A program made the position numbers and the translations under genes. The notes below the pieces were generated by a model. The model did not search any database, was not told the origin of the DNA, and saw nothing but the letters and a program-made list of their open reading frames with translations. From Sva-07 sp942492715 (lineage in GTDB: Bacteria > Actinomycetota > Acidimicrobiia > Acidimicrobiales > Ilumatobacteraceae), in assembly GCA_942492715.1 (NCBI GenBank), contig CALOFW010000002.1, positions 536,595-600,594 on the forward strand: a stretch of DNA of 64,000 bases, written 5' to 3'. Shown here one piece after another: positions 35,146-44,533 of the stretch; positions within the stretch are counted from its first letter, which is position 1, and every line of letters begins with the position of its first letter.

Positions 35146-35192
35146 CGTCCCGTTCCCGGCCACGGTGATGGACGTGGCCGGGAACGGGGACG
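35146..35192 (-). terminator. Long hairpin between TasA-like gene and sipW
   Basis: Arms 35146-35164 (CGTCCCGTTCCCGGCCACG) and 35173-35192 pair over 19 bp with a single bulged base and an 8-base loop. Transcription on the minus strand meets it 8 bp after the TasA-like stop (35200) and 14 bp before the sipW start. No T-tract follows. It may act as a partial terminator or mRNA 3'-stabiliser, and may mask the sipW RBS, giving much more of the fibre protein than of its peptidase. Confidence 0.6.
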
Positions 35193-35199
35193 ACGGTGG

Positions 35200-35760
35200 T
35201 CAGGCCGAGGTGCCGGTGACGGCGATGAGCAGGTCGCCGGTCAGATTGATGAAGTCGGTGTCGGTCCAGTCCGGTGCGGTGAGCGTGACGGTGAACGTCG
35301 TGGTGTCGGTGGGGGCGAGGGTGGCGTTGCCGTAGGCGCCCACGGTCACGGCGACGTTGGCGCCGGCATCGTCGAACAGGTCGCCGTTCTCGGTGACGAC
35401 CGGCGCGGACAGCGTCATCGGGACCGACCCGGCATTCTGGAGATGCAGGGTGACGTCGCGGACGTCGTTCGGGCCCATGTTCTCGAAGGCGCTGGCCGGG
35501 ATCTGGATCGGGGTGGTGGCGGTGTCGTCGACGGTCGCCACGTCGAACCAGTTGGTGCCGTCGAGGCTGCCCTGGAGGTCGAAGCTGCCGGAGGTGGCAT
35601 CGGCGCTGAAGAAGACGTCGTCGGTCCATGCGGCCGAGGTGAGGGCGGCGCCGACACCGAGCACGGCGACGCCGGCGAGCGCGAACTTGGCGATCTTGCG
35701 GCGCCGTTTGGTGTCGGGTGTGCGAGCTGGAGGTGCGGTGGGGGGTGCCAGTGTGGTCAT
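35200..35760 (-). CDS. TasA/camelysin-like SipW-dependent protein
   Basis: 186 residues from ATG 35760. A Pro/Arg/Lys-rich cytosolic start, then the SipW-type signal (IAKFALAGVAVLGVGAALTSAAW) and the typical mature start TDDVFFSADATSGSFDLQ. The rest is a beta-sandwich with repeated strands (DVTLHLQNAGSVPMTLSAPVV, TTTFTVTLTAPDWTDTDFINLTG). TasA-like proteins form matrix fibres in Bacillus; in actinobacteria the family is widespread but little studied. As first gene before a strong hairpin and the sipW gene it is probably the main structural subunit. Confidence 0.85.
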   Translation of the reverse strand: MTTLAPPTAPPARTPDTKRRRKIAKFALAGVAVLGVGAALTSAAWTDDVFFSADATSGSFDLQGSLDGTNWFDVATVDDTATTPIQIPASAFENMGPNDVRDVTLHLQNAGSVPMTLSAPVVTENGDLFDDAGANVAVTVGAYGNATLAPTDTTTFTVTLTAPDWTDTDFINLTGDLLIAVTGTSA

Positions 35761-35916
35761 GTCGTTGCTCTTTCGTTCGGACTGGTGCGACGTTGTGCGC
35801 TTGTGTTCCGTCTACTCATCGGCAGGTGGACGTGCGCGCTTGATCATTTGCAGATGGAAACCTGACGCCGGGCTGAATGTCCGCGCGGCGGACGTGGACG
35901 GTGAGCGGTCAGCGCA

Positions 35917-37203
35917 TCACGTGGGCATTGCTGCCGGGATCGCCTCGGTGAGTGCGGGGGAGCCGGCTCGGGGTGTGGCGATCCCGTGCGGTGCGCGGTC
36001 GATGGTGGTGCCGGTCGAGTGAACGGTGCCGTCCGGACGGGTCCAGGTGGCGACTCGATCCGGGGTCATCGTGAGGCCCCAACCCCCTTCGTGGACGAGG
36101 TGGTGGTGGCGTTCGCACAGCGGGAGCAGATTGGCGATGTCGGTGTCGCCGAGATCTCGCCACCACCACTTCACGTGGTGGATCCGGCACGCCGAGAACC
36201 CGACGGTGCAGTCGGGGTGGGCGCAGGTGCGATGCATCGCCCGCAGCGCTCGCCGTTGGGCCCGGTTCGCGGTGCGCTCCGCTCGGCCCACGTCGAGGAT
36301 CTCACCGTTGCTGCCGAGCACGGCGGGAACGATGTTGGCGTCGCAGCACATCCGGCGCACGGTGGACACCGGTAGCGGTACGCCGTCGACGGTTTCGCAC
36401 ACGCTGTTGGCATGCAGGCCGCGCACGAGCGTGGCGTAGTCGCTGAGCACCATGATCTCCGGGACACGATCCGCACCCGGCCCCGCTCCCACGGCGGCGA
36501 CGACGGCGTCGACCTGCATCCGCTGCCATGGTGTGCGGGCGTTGCCGTCGGCCTTGCGCAGGCTCGCCAGCTGTGCGTCGATCGCGCTCCATACGGTTGC
36601 GTCGCTCACCGGGTCGAGCTCGAGGAGCGTGAGGCGCATCCCGGTGGTCTTGTCGACCCAGCGCTTCACGTTGGCTTGTGCCCGCTGCCGATCGAGTTCG
36701 GCGGCGTCACCGGCACCGTCGGTGCTGGCGGCGACGATCTGGCGGGCGACGCCGCGGCACTCGCGGGTGAACGCGTCGACGCTCATCGTCCGAGCCGCCG
36801 CCAGCAGGTCGTCCTCGTACGCGAGGAACGCCGCGAGCTGTGGCTCGTCGAGCCCCTTGGTGGCGGCGGCCATGGCGTCGAGATGCCCGGCGGACACCTC
36901 GGCGTCGCCGAGTGCATCTTCGAAGCTGCTCGCCTGGCTGGCCACCCGCTCACGGTCGGCGACGATCGCCGCCTCCCTGCCGGACTGCCCTCCGTGGTTG
37001 GCGAGCAGCGACGTGGGCGGTTCGGCCCTCCCGTGCGCGGCCAGTTCGCGGCTGCGGCGAGTGCACCGCAGTTCGTAGGCGTCGAGGTAGTTGCGCACCT
37101 CGCGCACCGTGCGGACGTGGTCGGCCAGTTCGTCGCAGTCGGCAACCTCGGGGTCTGTTGCGAGCAGCGCCTCCATGGCGTGTCGCACCCGTTCGGTCTC
37201 CAT
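35917..37203 (-). CDS. HNH endonuclease with DUF222 domain
   Basis: 428 residues. The N-terminal ~300 residues are the DUF222 helical region, with conserved GHLDAMAAATKGL and DGVPLPVSTVRRMCCDA blocks. The C-terminus is an HNH nuclease: CAHPDC, ACRIHHVKWWWRDLGDTDIANLLPLCERHHHLVHEGGW. This is the 13E12-repeat-like family present in many copies per actinobacterial genome; its biological role is unsettled (mobile or defence functions have been suggested). The gene stands alone between the SipW island and the NERD gene. Confidence 0.9.
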   Translation of the reverse strand: METERVRHAMEALLATDPEVADCDELADHVRTVREVRNYLDAYELRCTRRSRELAAHGRAEPPTSLLANHGGQSGREAAIVADRERVASQASSFEDALGDAEVSAGHLDAMAAATKGLDEPQLAAFLAYEDDLLAAARTMSVDAFTRECRGVARQIVAASTDGAGDAAELDRQRAQANVKRWVDKTTGMRLTLLELDPVSDATVWSAIDAQLASLRKADGNARTPWQRMQVDAVVAAVGAGPGADRVPEIMVLSDYATLVRGLHANSVCETVDGVPLPVSTVRRMCCDANIVPAVLGSNGEILDVGRAERTANRAQRRALRAMHRTCAHPDCTVGFSACRIHHVKWWWRDLGDTDIANLLPLCERHHHLVHEGGWGLTMTPDRVATWTRPDGTVHSTGTTIDRAPHGIATPRAGSPALTEAIPAAMPT

Positions 37204-37413
37204 CGGTTCCTCCGGTCAATCGTGGTTGAAGTCAGGAGGGAGTCGGTATGGCCATGATGACAGAGGGGTGTAACGGGGTTGCGGCGACGTCGACCGAGAG
37301 GCGAAAAGGGGTGGATCGAGAGGCGGATAGCGCGGCGGATCGAGTGGTGGATCGAGCAGCGGAACGTGCGTCGCCATCTCAAGGTCGAGCCCGCTCGGCG
37401 CCGATGCGACACT

Positions 37414-38250
37414 GTGGGTCTGAAGCTGCTGACACTGCGCCACGACGACACGTGCGCGCGCTGTTCGGCGACGGTTCCGGCACGGTCGAGGGCCTGGTGG
37501 GACCGGTACTCGAGCTCGATGGTCTGTGTGATCTGCGAGCCGGTGCGCAGCGACGATCCTTTGCCGCCGCCGACGACGATCGAGCGCACGACGGCCCACG
37601 CGTCGACGGAGCGGGAGTACCGGCGCCGGACGGCGAACGCCGACCACGGGATCGATGCGGGACGAGGTCCGAGCATGTTGGGCCGGGTCATGAAGCTGCT
37701 CGCCGACGAGCCGTCGTCCACGACCGCCTCCGTCAACGGGGTCGAGGGCGAGCGCCGGCTGACCCGGCTCCTCGACACCGAGCTGGTCGATGCGGTGGCA
37801 TTGCACGATCGCAACGTGCCGACGACGCGCGGCAACCTCGACCATCTGGTGATCGCGCCATCGGGCATCTGGTTGATCGATGCGAGGCGCGACGCAGGCG
37901 AGGTGGAGTGCCGGTCGACGGGGGCGTTCGGTTCCGGCGAGCCCGGATTGTTCGTCGACGGCCGCAACCAGACGCGTCTGGTCCATGCGATGGGCTGGCA
38001 CGTGGCGGCGGTTCGAGCGCAGCTCGACACGATCGGGTTCGGCGAGGTGCCGGTGCGTCCGGTGGTCTGCTTCACGTCGTCACGGTGGGCGCGTGGGAAC
38101 TCCCCGTTCGAGGCGTGTGGGGTGTTGGTGACGTGGCCGTCGGCGCTGGTGGAAGCGATCGGTGCAGCCGGCTCGCTCGACGTCCGGCTGATCGATCTGG
38201 TCGCCGGGCACCTGGACTCGTCGCTGAGGGCCACCGCTCCGCCGGCGTGA
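37414..38250 (+). CDS. NERD-domain protein with zinc ribbon
   Basis: 278 residues from GTG 37414. It starts with a small zinc ribbon: CARC (14-17) and CVIC (~38-41) around ARSRAWWDR. A basic linker with REYRRRTAN follows, then a NERD (nuclease-related) domain at ~105-220: GVEGERRLTRLLDTEL, TTRGNLDHLVIAPSGIWLIDARRDAGEVE, a PD-(D/E)XK-like core. The actinobacterial version with N-terminal zinc ribbon is common; function is unproven, with DNA processing inferred. Bases 37204-37413 contain only degenerate GGATCGAG-type repeats. Confidence 0.78.
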   Translation: MGLKLLTLRHDDTCARCSATVPARSRAWWDRYSSSMVCVICEPVRSDDPLPPPTTIERTTAHASTEREYRRRTANADHGIDAGRGPSMLGRVMKLLADEPSSTTASVNGVEGERRLTRLLDTELVDAVALHDRNVPTTRGNLDHLVIAPSGIWLIDARRDAGEVECRSTGAFGSGEPGLFVDGRNQTRLVHAMGWHVAAVRAQLDTIGFGEVPVRPVVCFTSSRWARGNSPFEACGVLVTWPSALVEAIGAAGSLDVRLIDLVAGHLDSSLRATAPPA

Positions 38251-38357
38251 CACCACGCAGTCGGTGACTCCTCGTCGCCCCGCGACCCGTTCGCTGTCAT
38301 TGGCCGTGGCTCGAGCGGAGCGGCTTCAGATCTCGAGGTTCGTGCCGATGAAGTGGT

Positions 38358-39158
38358 GTGCAGGATCGATACACCGACGACGTCGGACAGTTCTTGAAGA
38401 TGGCGCTGATGCGCTGGCTGACCTCGCCGTCACCGTACGGCCAGGGTCATCGGCTCGGGATCATCTGGTTGCAGGAGCCCGACGCACATCAGCGCGTCGA
38501 CGACGACCATCTCACGTATCTCCATTCGACTCACGACGCCGACGAGGACCTGCGCTCGCTCGATCCGGAGCTGTTCGACCATCTCCGGCAGATGGCGGCC
38601 CGCCAGCGTCGACCGCTGTCGGTTCGTGAGACGTGCGGCCTCCTGCCGACGGACGCCGTGTGCTTCGACCGTCCGCTGCGATTCGACGACCTGGTGCGCA
38701 ACGATCGTGCCGCTCGGGTGGTCGGCCGGCAGCGGTGGTTCCACGAGGCGATGGTGGCGGTCGGTCCGTGCTCGCTCGTGTTCCTCGACTCGGACGACGG
38801 CCTCGAACGAGATGCCTCGCAGCTGTCGTGGGGCGACGAGGCCGACGGAGGCGTCTGGATGTCGGAGGTCGAGCGATTGCTGGAGCGAGGCCAGAGTGTG
38901 GTGACGCATCAACTCGTCGACCCGTCGAAGGGGTTGCCGAAGCTGATCGAGACACACATGCGCGACATCCACGAGACCCTGGGTGCGGAACCGTTGACCA
39001 TGGCGCAGCACTCGGAGGGCTGCGTGCGGCTCTTCACGGTGATCCCGCACCAGCGACACCGGTCGGACCTCCAGGACCGCATCGGCGCACTGCAGTTGTC
39101 GACGTGGGGCGACGAGTTCCGCGTGTACCGCCGGCGCAACACGCTCGTCACCGTCTGA
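38358..39158 (+). CDS. Conserved hypothetical protein
   Basis: 266 residues from GTG 38358. The opening QDRYTDDVGQFLKMALMRWL resembles a family of uncharacterised bacterial proteins beginning YVGDIGDFxKxxLLR. Later parts read RLGIIWLQEPD, VGPCSLVFLDSDDGL, RLLERGQSVVTHQL and LFTVIPHQRHRSDLQDRI, suggesting an alpha/beta fold with a putative DSDDGL acidic motif. No cofactor motif is seen. The gene is followed by a short degenerate repeat and the cyclase remnant. Confidence 0.7.
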   Translation: MQDRYTDDVGQFLKMALMRWLTSPSPYGQGHRLGIIWLQEPDAHQRVDDDHLTYLHSTHDADEDLRSLDPELFDHLRQMAARQRRPLSVRETCGLLPTDAVCFDRPLRFDDLVRNDRAARVVGRQRWFHEAMVAVGPCSLVFLDSDDGLERDASQLSWGDEADGGVWMSEVERLLERGQSVVTHQLVDPSKGLPKLIETHMRDIHETLGAEPLTMAQHSEGCVRLFTVIPHQRHRSDLQDRIGALQLSTWGDEFRVYRRRNTLVTV

Positions 39159-39167
39159 ACGCTTCGC

Positions 39168-39240
39168 AGGAGTCCGCAGTGGCGTCCGCGGCGGAGTCCG
39201 CAGTGGCGCCCGCACTGGCCTCCGCAGGAGTCCGCGGACC
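39168..39240. repeat. Degenerate GGAGTCCGC-type repeats
   Basis: GGAGTCCGCAGTGGCG and close variants (GTCCGCGGCGGAGTCCGC, CCTCCGCAGGAGTCCGC) recur about five times between the hypothetical gene and the cyclase remnant. The units also form short hairpins (CCTCCGCAGGAG). No coding role. Confidence 0.5.
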
Positions 39241-39298
39241 TCGACATGTCGACGGCCACCACGCAGACAGACCAGCGCTGACGACCTAGTCTCCCGTC

Positions 39299-40659
39299 AT
39301 GCCGGGGGACACGAGCACCGAGACGTCCGACGTGTCGGGGAACGGTTCGGAGCGTCTGCCGACCGGGACGGTGTCGTTCCTGTTCACCGACATCGTGGGG
39401 TCGACCCCGCTGTGGGATGCGCATCCCGCCGAGATGCGTGAGGCGCTGGTCCGCCACGACGAGATCCTGCGCAAGGCGATCCTCGCGGCCGACGGCCATG
39501 TGTTCTCCACCGGCGGTGACGGCTTGGGCGCGGTGTTCTCCCGCGCCGGCAACGCGGTGGCGGCCGCGGTCGACGCGCAGCTGGCACTCCGCGCCGAGCC
39601 GTGGCCGGAGCCGATCGATCTCAGCGTGCGCATGGGCGTGCACACCGGCGAGGTCCACGAGCGCGACGGCGACTACTTCGGCCCACCGGTCAACTACGCC
39701 GCGCGCCTGATGGGCGCGGCCAACGGCGGCCAGATCGTGGTGTCGGCGCTCACCGCGGGTCTGCTCGATCCGTCGGTCGGCGTCGACCTCGTCGACCTCG
39801 GCGCCACGGCGCCGGCAACCAGCACCGGTCGAGCGTGCTCCGCGCGCTCGGCTCATGGGCCTTCCTCCACGGTGATCCGACTGCCGCAGAGGAGTTCGCG
39901 GCGAGGGGGCTGGCCGTGGCGATCGACGAGGAGGGTCTCGCGTTCTGCACGGTGGCGATGTTCTATGCGATGGCCAGCTCGGGCCGAATCGACGAGTGCG
40001 CCCAGTACGTTCCGGCGATCCGGTCGGCGATGGAGGGCGAGGGCCCGATCGCTGTGCGACAGGTCGCGGCGCAGGCCATGGTGGACGCGTCGATGGGCAC
40101 CGCAGATGCGGCCGAGGCCGTCGACTGGTACGTGCGACTCAGCGAGCAGATGGGTGAGATCCAGATCGCTCGATCGTGGATGGTGCGTGGAACCCTGATG
40201 CTGTTCGGCATGGACCCACCCGATCTCGATGGCGCGATCGAGGCCGAACGCAGGGCGATCGAGTTGGCCACCGAGGTCGATGCTGCGGAGGTGAGTACCT
40301 GGGCGAAGGTCCAGCTCGCGCATGCGCTGGACGCTGCCGGGTACGACGGCGCTCGTGAGGCGGTCCGGTCGGCGGTGGCCAGCAGCTTCGACGTGCGCTA
40401 TGGCATGGCGGTCACGACTGCGGTGGAGACGTGCGCTCGTCACCTGGCGTCGGCAGGAGACGCCGAGGGAGCGTCGGTGCTGTTGGGCCACCTCGATCTC
40501 GACGCTGCGCCGTGGTCGATCGGAGCCGCCTTCCGCGCGGAGCTGGTGTCGGCGGTCGCCGGAACGCAGCATCTCGACGAACTCCAGGCGAGGGGAGCCA
40601 CAATGGATCGCCGCCACGCCGTCGAGTACGCGTTGGAGCGCCTCGACCTGGGGGAGTGA
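39299..40659 (+). pseudogene. Class III cyclase-TPR regulator with internal deletion
   Basis: From ATG 39299 to ~39815 is a nucleotide cyclase domain: TVSFLFTDIVGSTPLWD, STGGDGLGAVFSRAGNAV and VRMGVHTGEVHERDGDYFGPPVNYAARL, with metal Asp residues present. The frame then changes and jumps straight to the C-terminal TPR-like helices of the same protein type (RALGSWAFLHGDPTAAEEFAARGLAVA to YALERLDLGE). In intact relatives a long AAA/NB-ARC ATPase of several hundred residues lies between. Both an internal deletion and a frameshift near 39815-39840 are needed to explain this. Loss of signalling function is likely. Confidence 0.7.
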
Positions 40660-40664
40660 CGGGT

Positions 40665-42482
40665 TCAGCTGAACTGGTCGGACTGGATCGTGTACAGCTC
40701 GGCGTACACCCCGCCGAGTGCCATCAGGTCGTCGTGGTTGCCTCGTTCGACGACTCGGCCGTCGAGGATGACCAGGATCTGATCGGCCCGTCGGACGGTG
40801 GCGAAGCGGTGGGAGATGAACACGACCATGCGGTCCTGGCCGAGCACGGCGAGGCGCTCGAAGAGGTCCCGCTCGGCTCGCGCGTCGAGGGCGGCGGCGG
40901 GCTCGTCCATCACGACGAGCGGAGCGTCACGGAAGAAGGCCCGCGCAGCAGCGACGCGCTGCCATTGGCCGACCGAGAGTTCGGTGCCATCCGAGAACGA
41001 CGTCGACAAGCGGGTGTCGTAGCCCGCGGGGAGTGCCTCGATGAATCCGTCCGCCCCGGCGCGCTGCGCTGCCTGTCGGATCCCTTGGTCGTCGTCGAGT
41101 CGGCCGATGTCACCGAAGCCGATCGCTTCGCGGGCAGAGTGTTCGAAGCGGGTGAAGTCCTGAAAGACCGGGGTGATGTGTGCTCGCACGCTTGCCGGCG
41201 AGTACTCCGCGATGTCGACCCCGTCCCAGCAGATCCGGCCCGACGTCGGCGGCAACAGCCCGCACAGCAACTTCGCGAGCGTGCTCTTGCCGGCCCCGTT
41301 GGGGCCGACGACGGCGATGACCTGGCCGGGACGGATCGTGAGGTCGACGCCGTCGAGTACGTCGTCGGTCCCGGCGGGATAGCGATACCCGACGCCGTGG
41401 AGCGCGATCTCCGACGGGGCCGCCGCCGTTCGTTGCGATGAGGTCTCGATGGCGATCTTCGGAAGCAGTGCCCTGAACGTCTCGAAGTCGCGCAGGTACG
41501 TCACCCCCTCGACCAACGACTCCATCGCCCCGCCGCTGCTGCGCAGCCGACTCGAGAGCTGCTGCAGTGCGACGATCGCAATGGCGGCGTCGGCCACGCT
41601 GATGCGGTCGTCGAGTGCGAACAGCATCACGGCGGCGAGCGAAGCGACCAGGATCACCGACGTGATCGACGAGCCGACGAGTGCGAGCACCGTGCGACGT
41701 TTCACGACCCGTCGGGTGTTGCGCACCCGCTCGGCGAAGAGCGCATCGTGGCGTGCCCGCAACCAGTCGGCCAGTCCGAACGCCCTGACCTCGCGTGCTT
41801 CGAGGCGATCGGTCAGCAGCCGCTCGTGATACGTGCGGTCACGGTCGGATTCAGCGAGGTCGTAGTGAAGGCGGTAGAGCGCCTTGGTGTTGCGGACGCT
41901 GACGAACGCGATCGGCACGAACGCCACCAACGCCACCGGCACGAGCAGCGGCGCAACGCTCAGCAACACCAACACCACGGCGATCGACTGGAAGGCGGTG
42001 GTCATGAGTGTGACGAGGCCCCACACCACCGACCAGGCGTAGGTGTCGGCGTGCTCGCGGGCAAGGCGGACCCGGTCGTGGAAGGTCGGGTCTTCGAATG
42101 CTTCGAGTTCGACAGCGGTGGTCACCTCGAGCACCTGATCCATCGCCCGCCGATGTACGAGTTCGGAGATGAGGATGCGCAGTTCGGCGAGCCCGGTCGT
42201 GACGAGCGATCTCGACACCAGCGTCACGCCGAGCAGGACGAGCCACGGCACCAACTCGGACGCAGCGACGTCGCTGGCGTCGTCGACGAGCAGGTTGACC
42301 AGCTCGCGCCCGACGAGCAGCTCTGCGGCGGTCAACACCGCACCGAACACGGTCAGTGTCAGCGTGAGCCACATCTCACGGGGTGCCGCTGAATGGACGA
42401 GCCCGGCCGCGAGGCGAACCGTTGTCAGCTGCCCCCGCCACCCGGAGGGGCGGAGGGCGTCCTGGGTCGCCGCCTCGTTCAC
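40665..42482 (-). CDS. ABC exporter, fused permease-ATPase (lasso cluster D protein)
   Basis: 605 residues from GTG 42482. Membrane helices lie in the first ~320 residues. The ATPase part carries VVGPNGAGKSTLAKLLCG (Walker A), FSDGTELSVGQWQRVAAARAFFRDAPLVVMDEPAAALDARAE (degenerate signature ELSVGQ and Walker B) and FISHRFATVRRAD. A half-transporter, so a homodimer is expected. It is divergent from the asparagine-synthetase-like gene with 75 bp between, the usual place for the exporter/immunity protein of a lasso-peptide cluster. The signature SVGQ instead of SGGQ is common in such exporters. Confidence 0.85.
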   Translation of the reverse strand: MNEAATQDALRPSGWRGQLTTVRLAAGLVHSAAPREMWLTLTLTVFGAVLTAAELLVGRELVNLLVDDASDVAASELVPWLVLLGVTLVSRSLVTTGLAELRILISELVHRRAMDQVLEVTTAVELEAFEDPTFHDRVRLAREHADTYAWSVVWGLVTLMTTAFQSIAVVLVLLSVAPLLVPVALVAFVPIAFVSVRNTKALYRLHYDLAESDRDRTYHERLLTDRLEAREVRAFGLADWLRARHDALFAERVRNTRRVVKRRTVLALVGSSITSVILVASLAAVMLFALDDRISVADAAIAIVALQQLSSRLRSSGGAMESLVEGVTYLRDFETFRALLPKIAIETSSQRTAAAPSEIALHGVGYRYPAGTDDVLDGVDLTIRPGQVIAVVGPNGAGKSTLAKLLCGLLPPTSGRICWDGVDIAEYSPASVRAHITPVFQDFTRFEHSAREAIGFGDIGRLDDDQGIRQAAQRAGADGFIEALPAGYDTRLSTSFSDGTELSVGQWQRVAAARAFFRDAPLVVMDEPAAALDARAERDLFERLAVLGQDRMVVFISHRFATVRRADQILVILDGRVVERGNHDDLMALGGVYAELYTIQSDQFS

Positions 42483-42557
42483 CGCTTCAGGATGGCACAC
42501 CGCGTGCGGCACTACGGTTGGCGACGAGCCGACGACCGAAACGGACCTGATCGATAC

Positions 42558-44432
42558 ATGAGTGCCATAGCGGGCGTGTTCAGCCGAACGGAAGCGCTGC
42601 GCCGTCCCGGTGAGGTCGACCGGATGCTGTCGGTGATGGCCAGCCGCGGACCCGACGCGACCGGCACCTGGGCCCGCGACTCGGTCACGCTCGGCCACGG
42701 AGCGCTGCACGCCACCCCGGAGTCGCTCGGCGAGGTGATGCCGCTCGTCGATCCGGTGACGGGGAATGTGATCGTGGCCGATGTGCGCCTCGACAACCGC
42801 GGGGAACTCATCGGCGCACTCCATCTCGATGGCCCCGCCGCCGACTCGGCGACGGTCGCCTGCTCCTCGACGCCTACCGCGAGTGGGGCGAGGACTGCGT
42901 CGACCACCTGCTCGGCGACTTCGCGTTCGCGATCTGGGACGAGCGCCGCCGGCAGCTGTTCCTGGCCCGCGACCACTTCGGCGCGAAACCGCTCACCTAC
43001 CACTGCAGCGAGCACCTCGTGGCGTTCGCCTCGGACTCCCGATCGGTGATCGGACTCGAGGACGTGCCGGCGGCGATCGACCGTGATCGTGTCTTCGACT
43101 TCCTCGTCGACGCGACCGAATGGGTCGACACCACCTCGACGTTCTTCGCGGAGGTGCACCGGCTGCCGCCGGCCCACACGCTGACGGTCACCTCGGATGA
43201 TCGACGGCTGCGGCGGTACTGGAATCTCCCCGAACCGGAAATGCTCCGGCTGCGCTCGGACGAGGAGTACCAGGAGGCGACTCGCGAGGTGCTCGACCTG
43301 GCCGTTCGGTGCCGCCTGCGCGGCCGGGCCGACGTCGGCGTGGTGCTCAGCGGAGGCATCGACTCGTCGTCGATCGCGGCGACCGCCTGCAAGCACGGGC
43401 CGGTTCGCTCGTTTTCAGCGGTGTCGGATCGTGACGACACGACCGAAACGGCGTTCATCCATGCGACCACTGCGAAGCTGTCGCTCGACGCGCAGTACGT
43501 CGACCCGTCGCAGGTTCGCGACTCGCGAGGCGACTTCGCCAGCGCCCAGCGCAGCTGCGAGAGCCTCTTCGACAACGTTGCCATGGTGCACACGGTGTTC
43601 GACGCTGCCAGGCGGGATGGGTGCCGCTCGGTGGTCACGGGTGTGCTCGCCGATGAGGTGGTGGCGATCCCGGCGAGTCTGGCGATGAGCGTCTTCCTCG
43701 CCGAGCGCCATCCTGCGAAGGTCGTCCAGCTGGCGGCATCGCGCGGCAATCTGGCCACGTGGGCTGGACGGCTCGGACTCGCCCGATCGGCGATCTCGGT
43801 GATGCTCCGACGCAGTGAGCGCATGGAGCAGCTGCAGTCGAGTCGTCGAGCGCGGCAGCGCGACGACTGGTTGCGTCGCTCTCTCGGCGATCGGGGTCCT
43901 TCGTCCGACCGATGACGAGAGGACTCGGCTGATCGCCCGACTCGATGCGACGGGGTATGGGTCGGCGCCTGGCGATACTCCCTGGTCGACACGCCACCGG
44001 CTGTTCGACGGTGGCTACTCGGCGGCCGCCCTCGAGCGGTACGACAGGACAGCGGCCGCCTGTTCGCTCGAGAGTCGCAGCCCGTTCATGGATCGCCGCG
44101 TCGTCGAGTTCTTCCAGCGGCTTCCTGCGGATCAGCTCGTCTCGGGCGGTTGGTCGAAGTCGGTGCTGCGGCGGAGCATGGCCGACCAGCTGCCGTCGCC
44201 AGTGGTGTGGAACCGGGGGAAGCCGCATCTCGGTTGGCAGTTCACCGAGGTGTGGGTCGACCGAGATCCGATGGTGTACCTGCGCGATCTGTCGTCAGAC
44301 CATCCGCTCGGCGAGTTCGTCGACGTGGCCGAGCTGCTCGCGAGGGCTGACGCCGACGCCGATGACAGCGAGGGGTGGCGGCTCCGCTGCATGAGTCTCG
44401 GTCTCTGGCTCGAAGCCACGACCACCCGATGA
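42558..44432 (+). CDS. Asparagine-synthetase-like lasso cyclase (C protein), two frameshifts
   Basis: About 620 residues from ATG 42558 with slips near 42850 and 43890. The N-terminal Ntn domain begins MSAIAGVF: the catalytic Cys2 of class II amidotransferases is replaced by Ser, as in McjC-type lasso cyclases that do not use glutamine. Further blocks are SRGPDATG, then in the second frame GDFAFAIWDERRRQLFLARDHFGAKPL and the ATP-pyrophosphatase loop VVLSGGIDSSSIAA, and in the third frame RSPFMDRRVVEFFQRLP and VVWNRGKPHLGW. It would adenylate an Asp/Glu side chain of the precursor and close the macrolactam ring. It is followed by the precursor ORF 101 bp later. Confidence 0.8.
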
Positions 44433-44495
44433 GACCACGCGACTACGTTCAGTGGTCAAGTCGCACTCGGAGTGGCGCGTGGGCGCTGTGTTGTT

Positions 44496-44533
44496 TATGC
44501 TCACCACATCCGCTACGTCTCTAAGGGGCACGA
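44496..44533 (+). promoter_or_regulatory. Possible promoter -10 and strong RBS of the precursor gene
   Basis: TATGCT at 44496-44501 is a reasonable -10 element within a locally AT-richer stretch (GTTGTTTATGCT). AAGGGG at 44523-44528 lies five bases before ATG 44534, the clearest Shine-Dalgarno in this cluster. Upstream, GACCAC (44434-) and GTGGTC (44452-) form spaced inverted hexamers. A separate promoter for the small peptide gene is usual in RiPP clusters. Confidence 0.4.

Noticed and set aside
36171..37219. Alternative minus-strand frames inside the HNH gene
   Set aside because: Shadow frames; the DUF222/HNH motifs are all in the 35917-37203 frame.
37204..37413. Upstream extension of the NERD gene to 37279
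   Set aside because: The extra residues are Arg/Glu-rich products of a GGATCGAG repeat; homology to known proteins begins near the zinc ribbon after GTG 37414.
44434..44457. Third copy of the GACCAC/GTGGTC palindrome before the precursor gene
   Set aside because: The arms match the hexamers but the spacer is 12-13 bases instead of 5 and the core differs, so it is not the same site.
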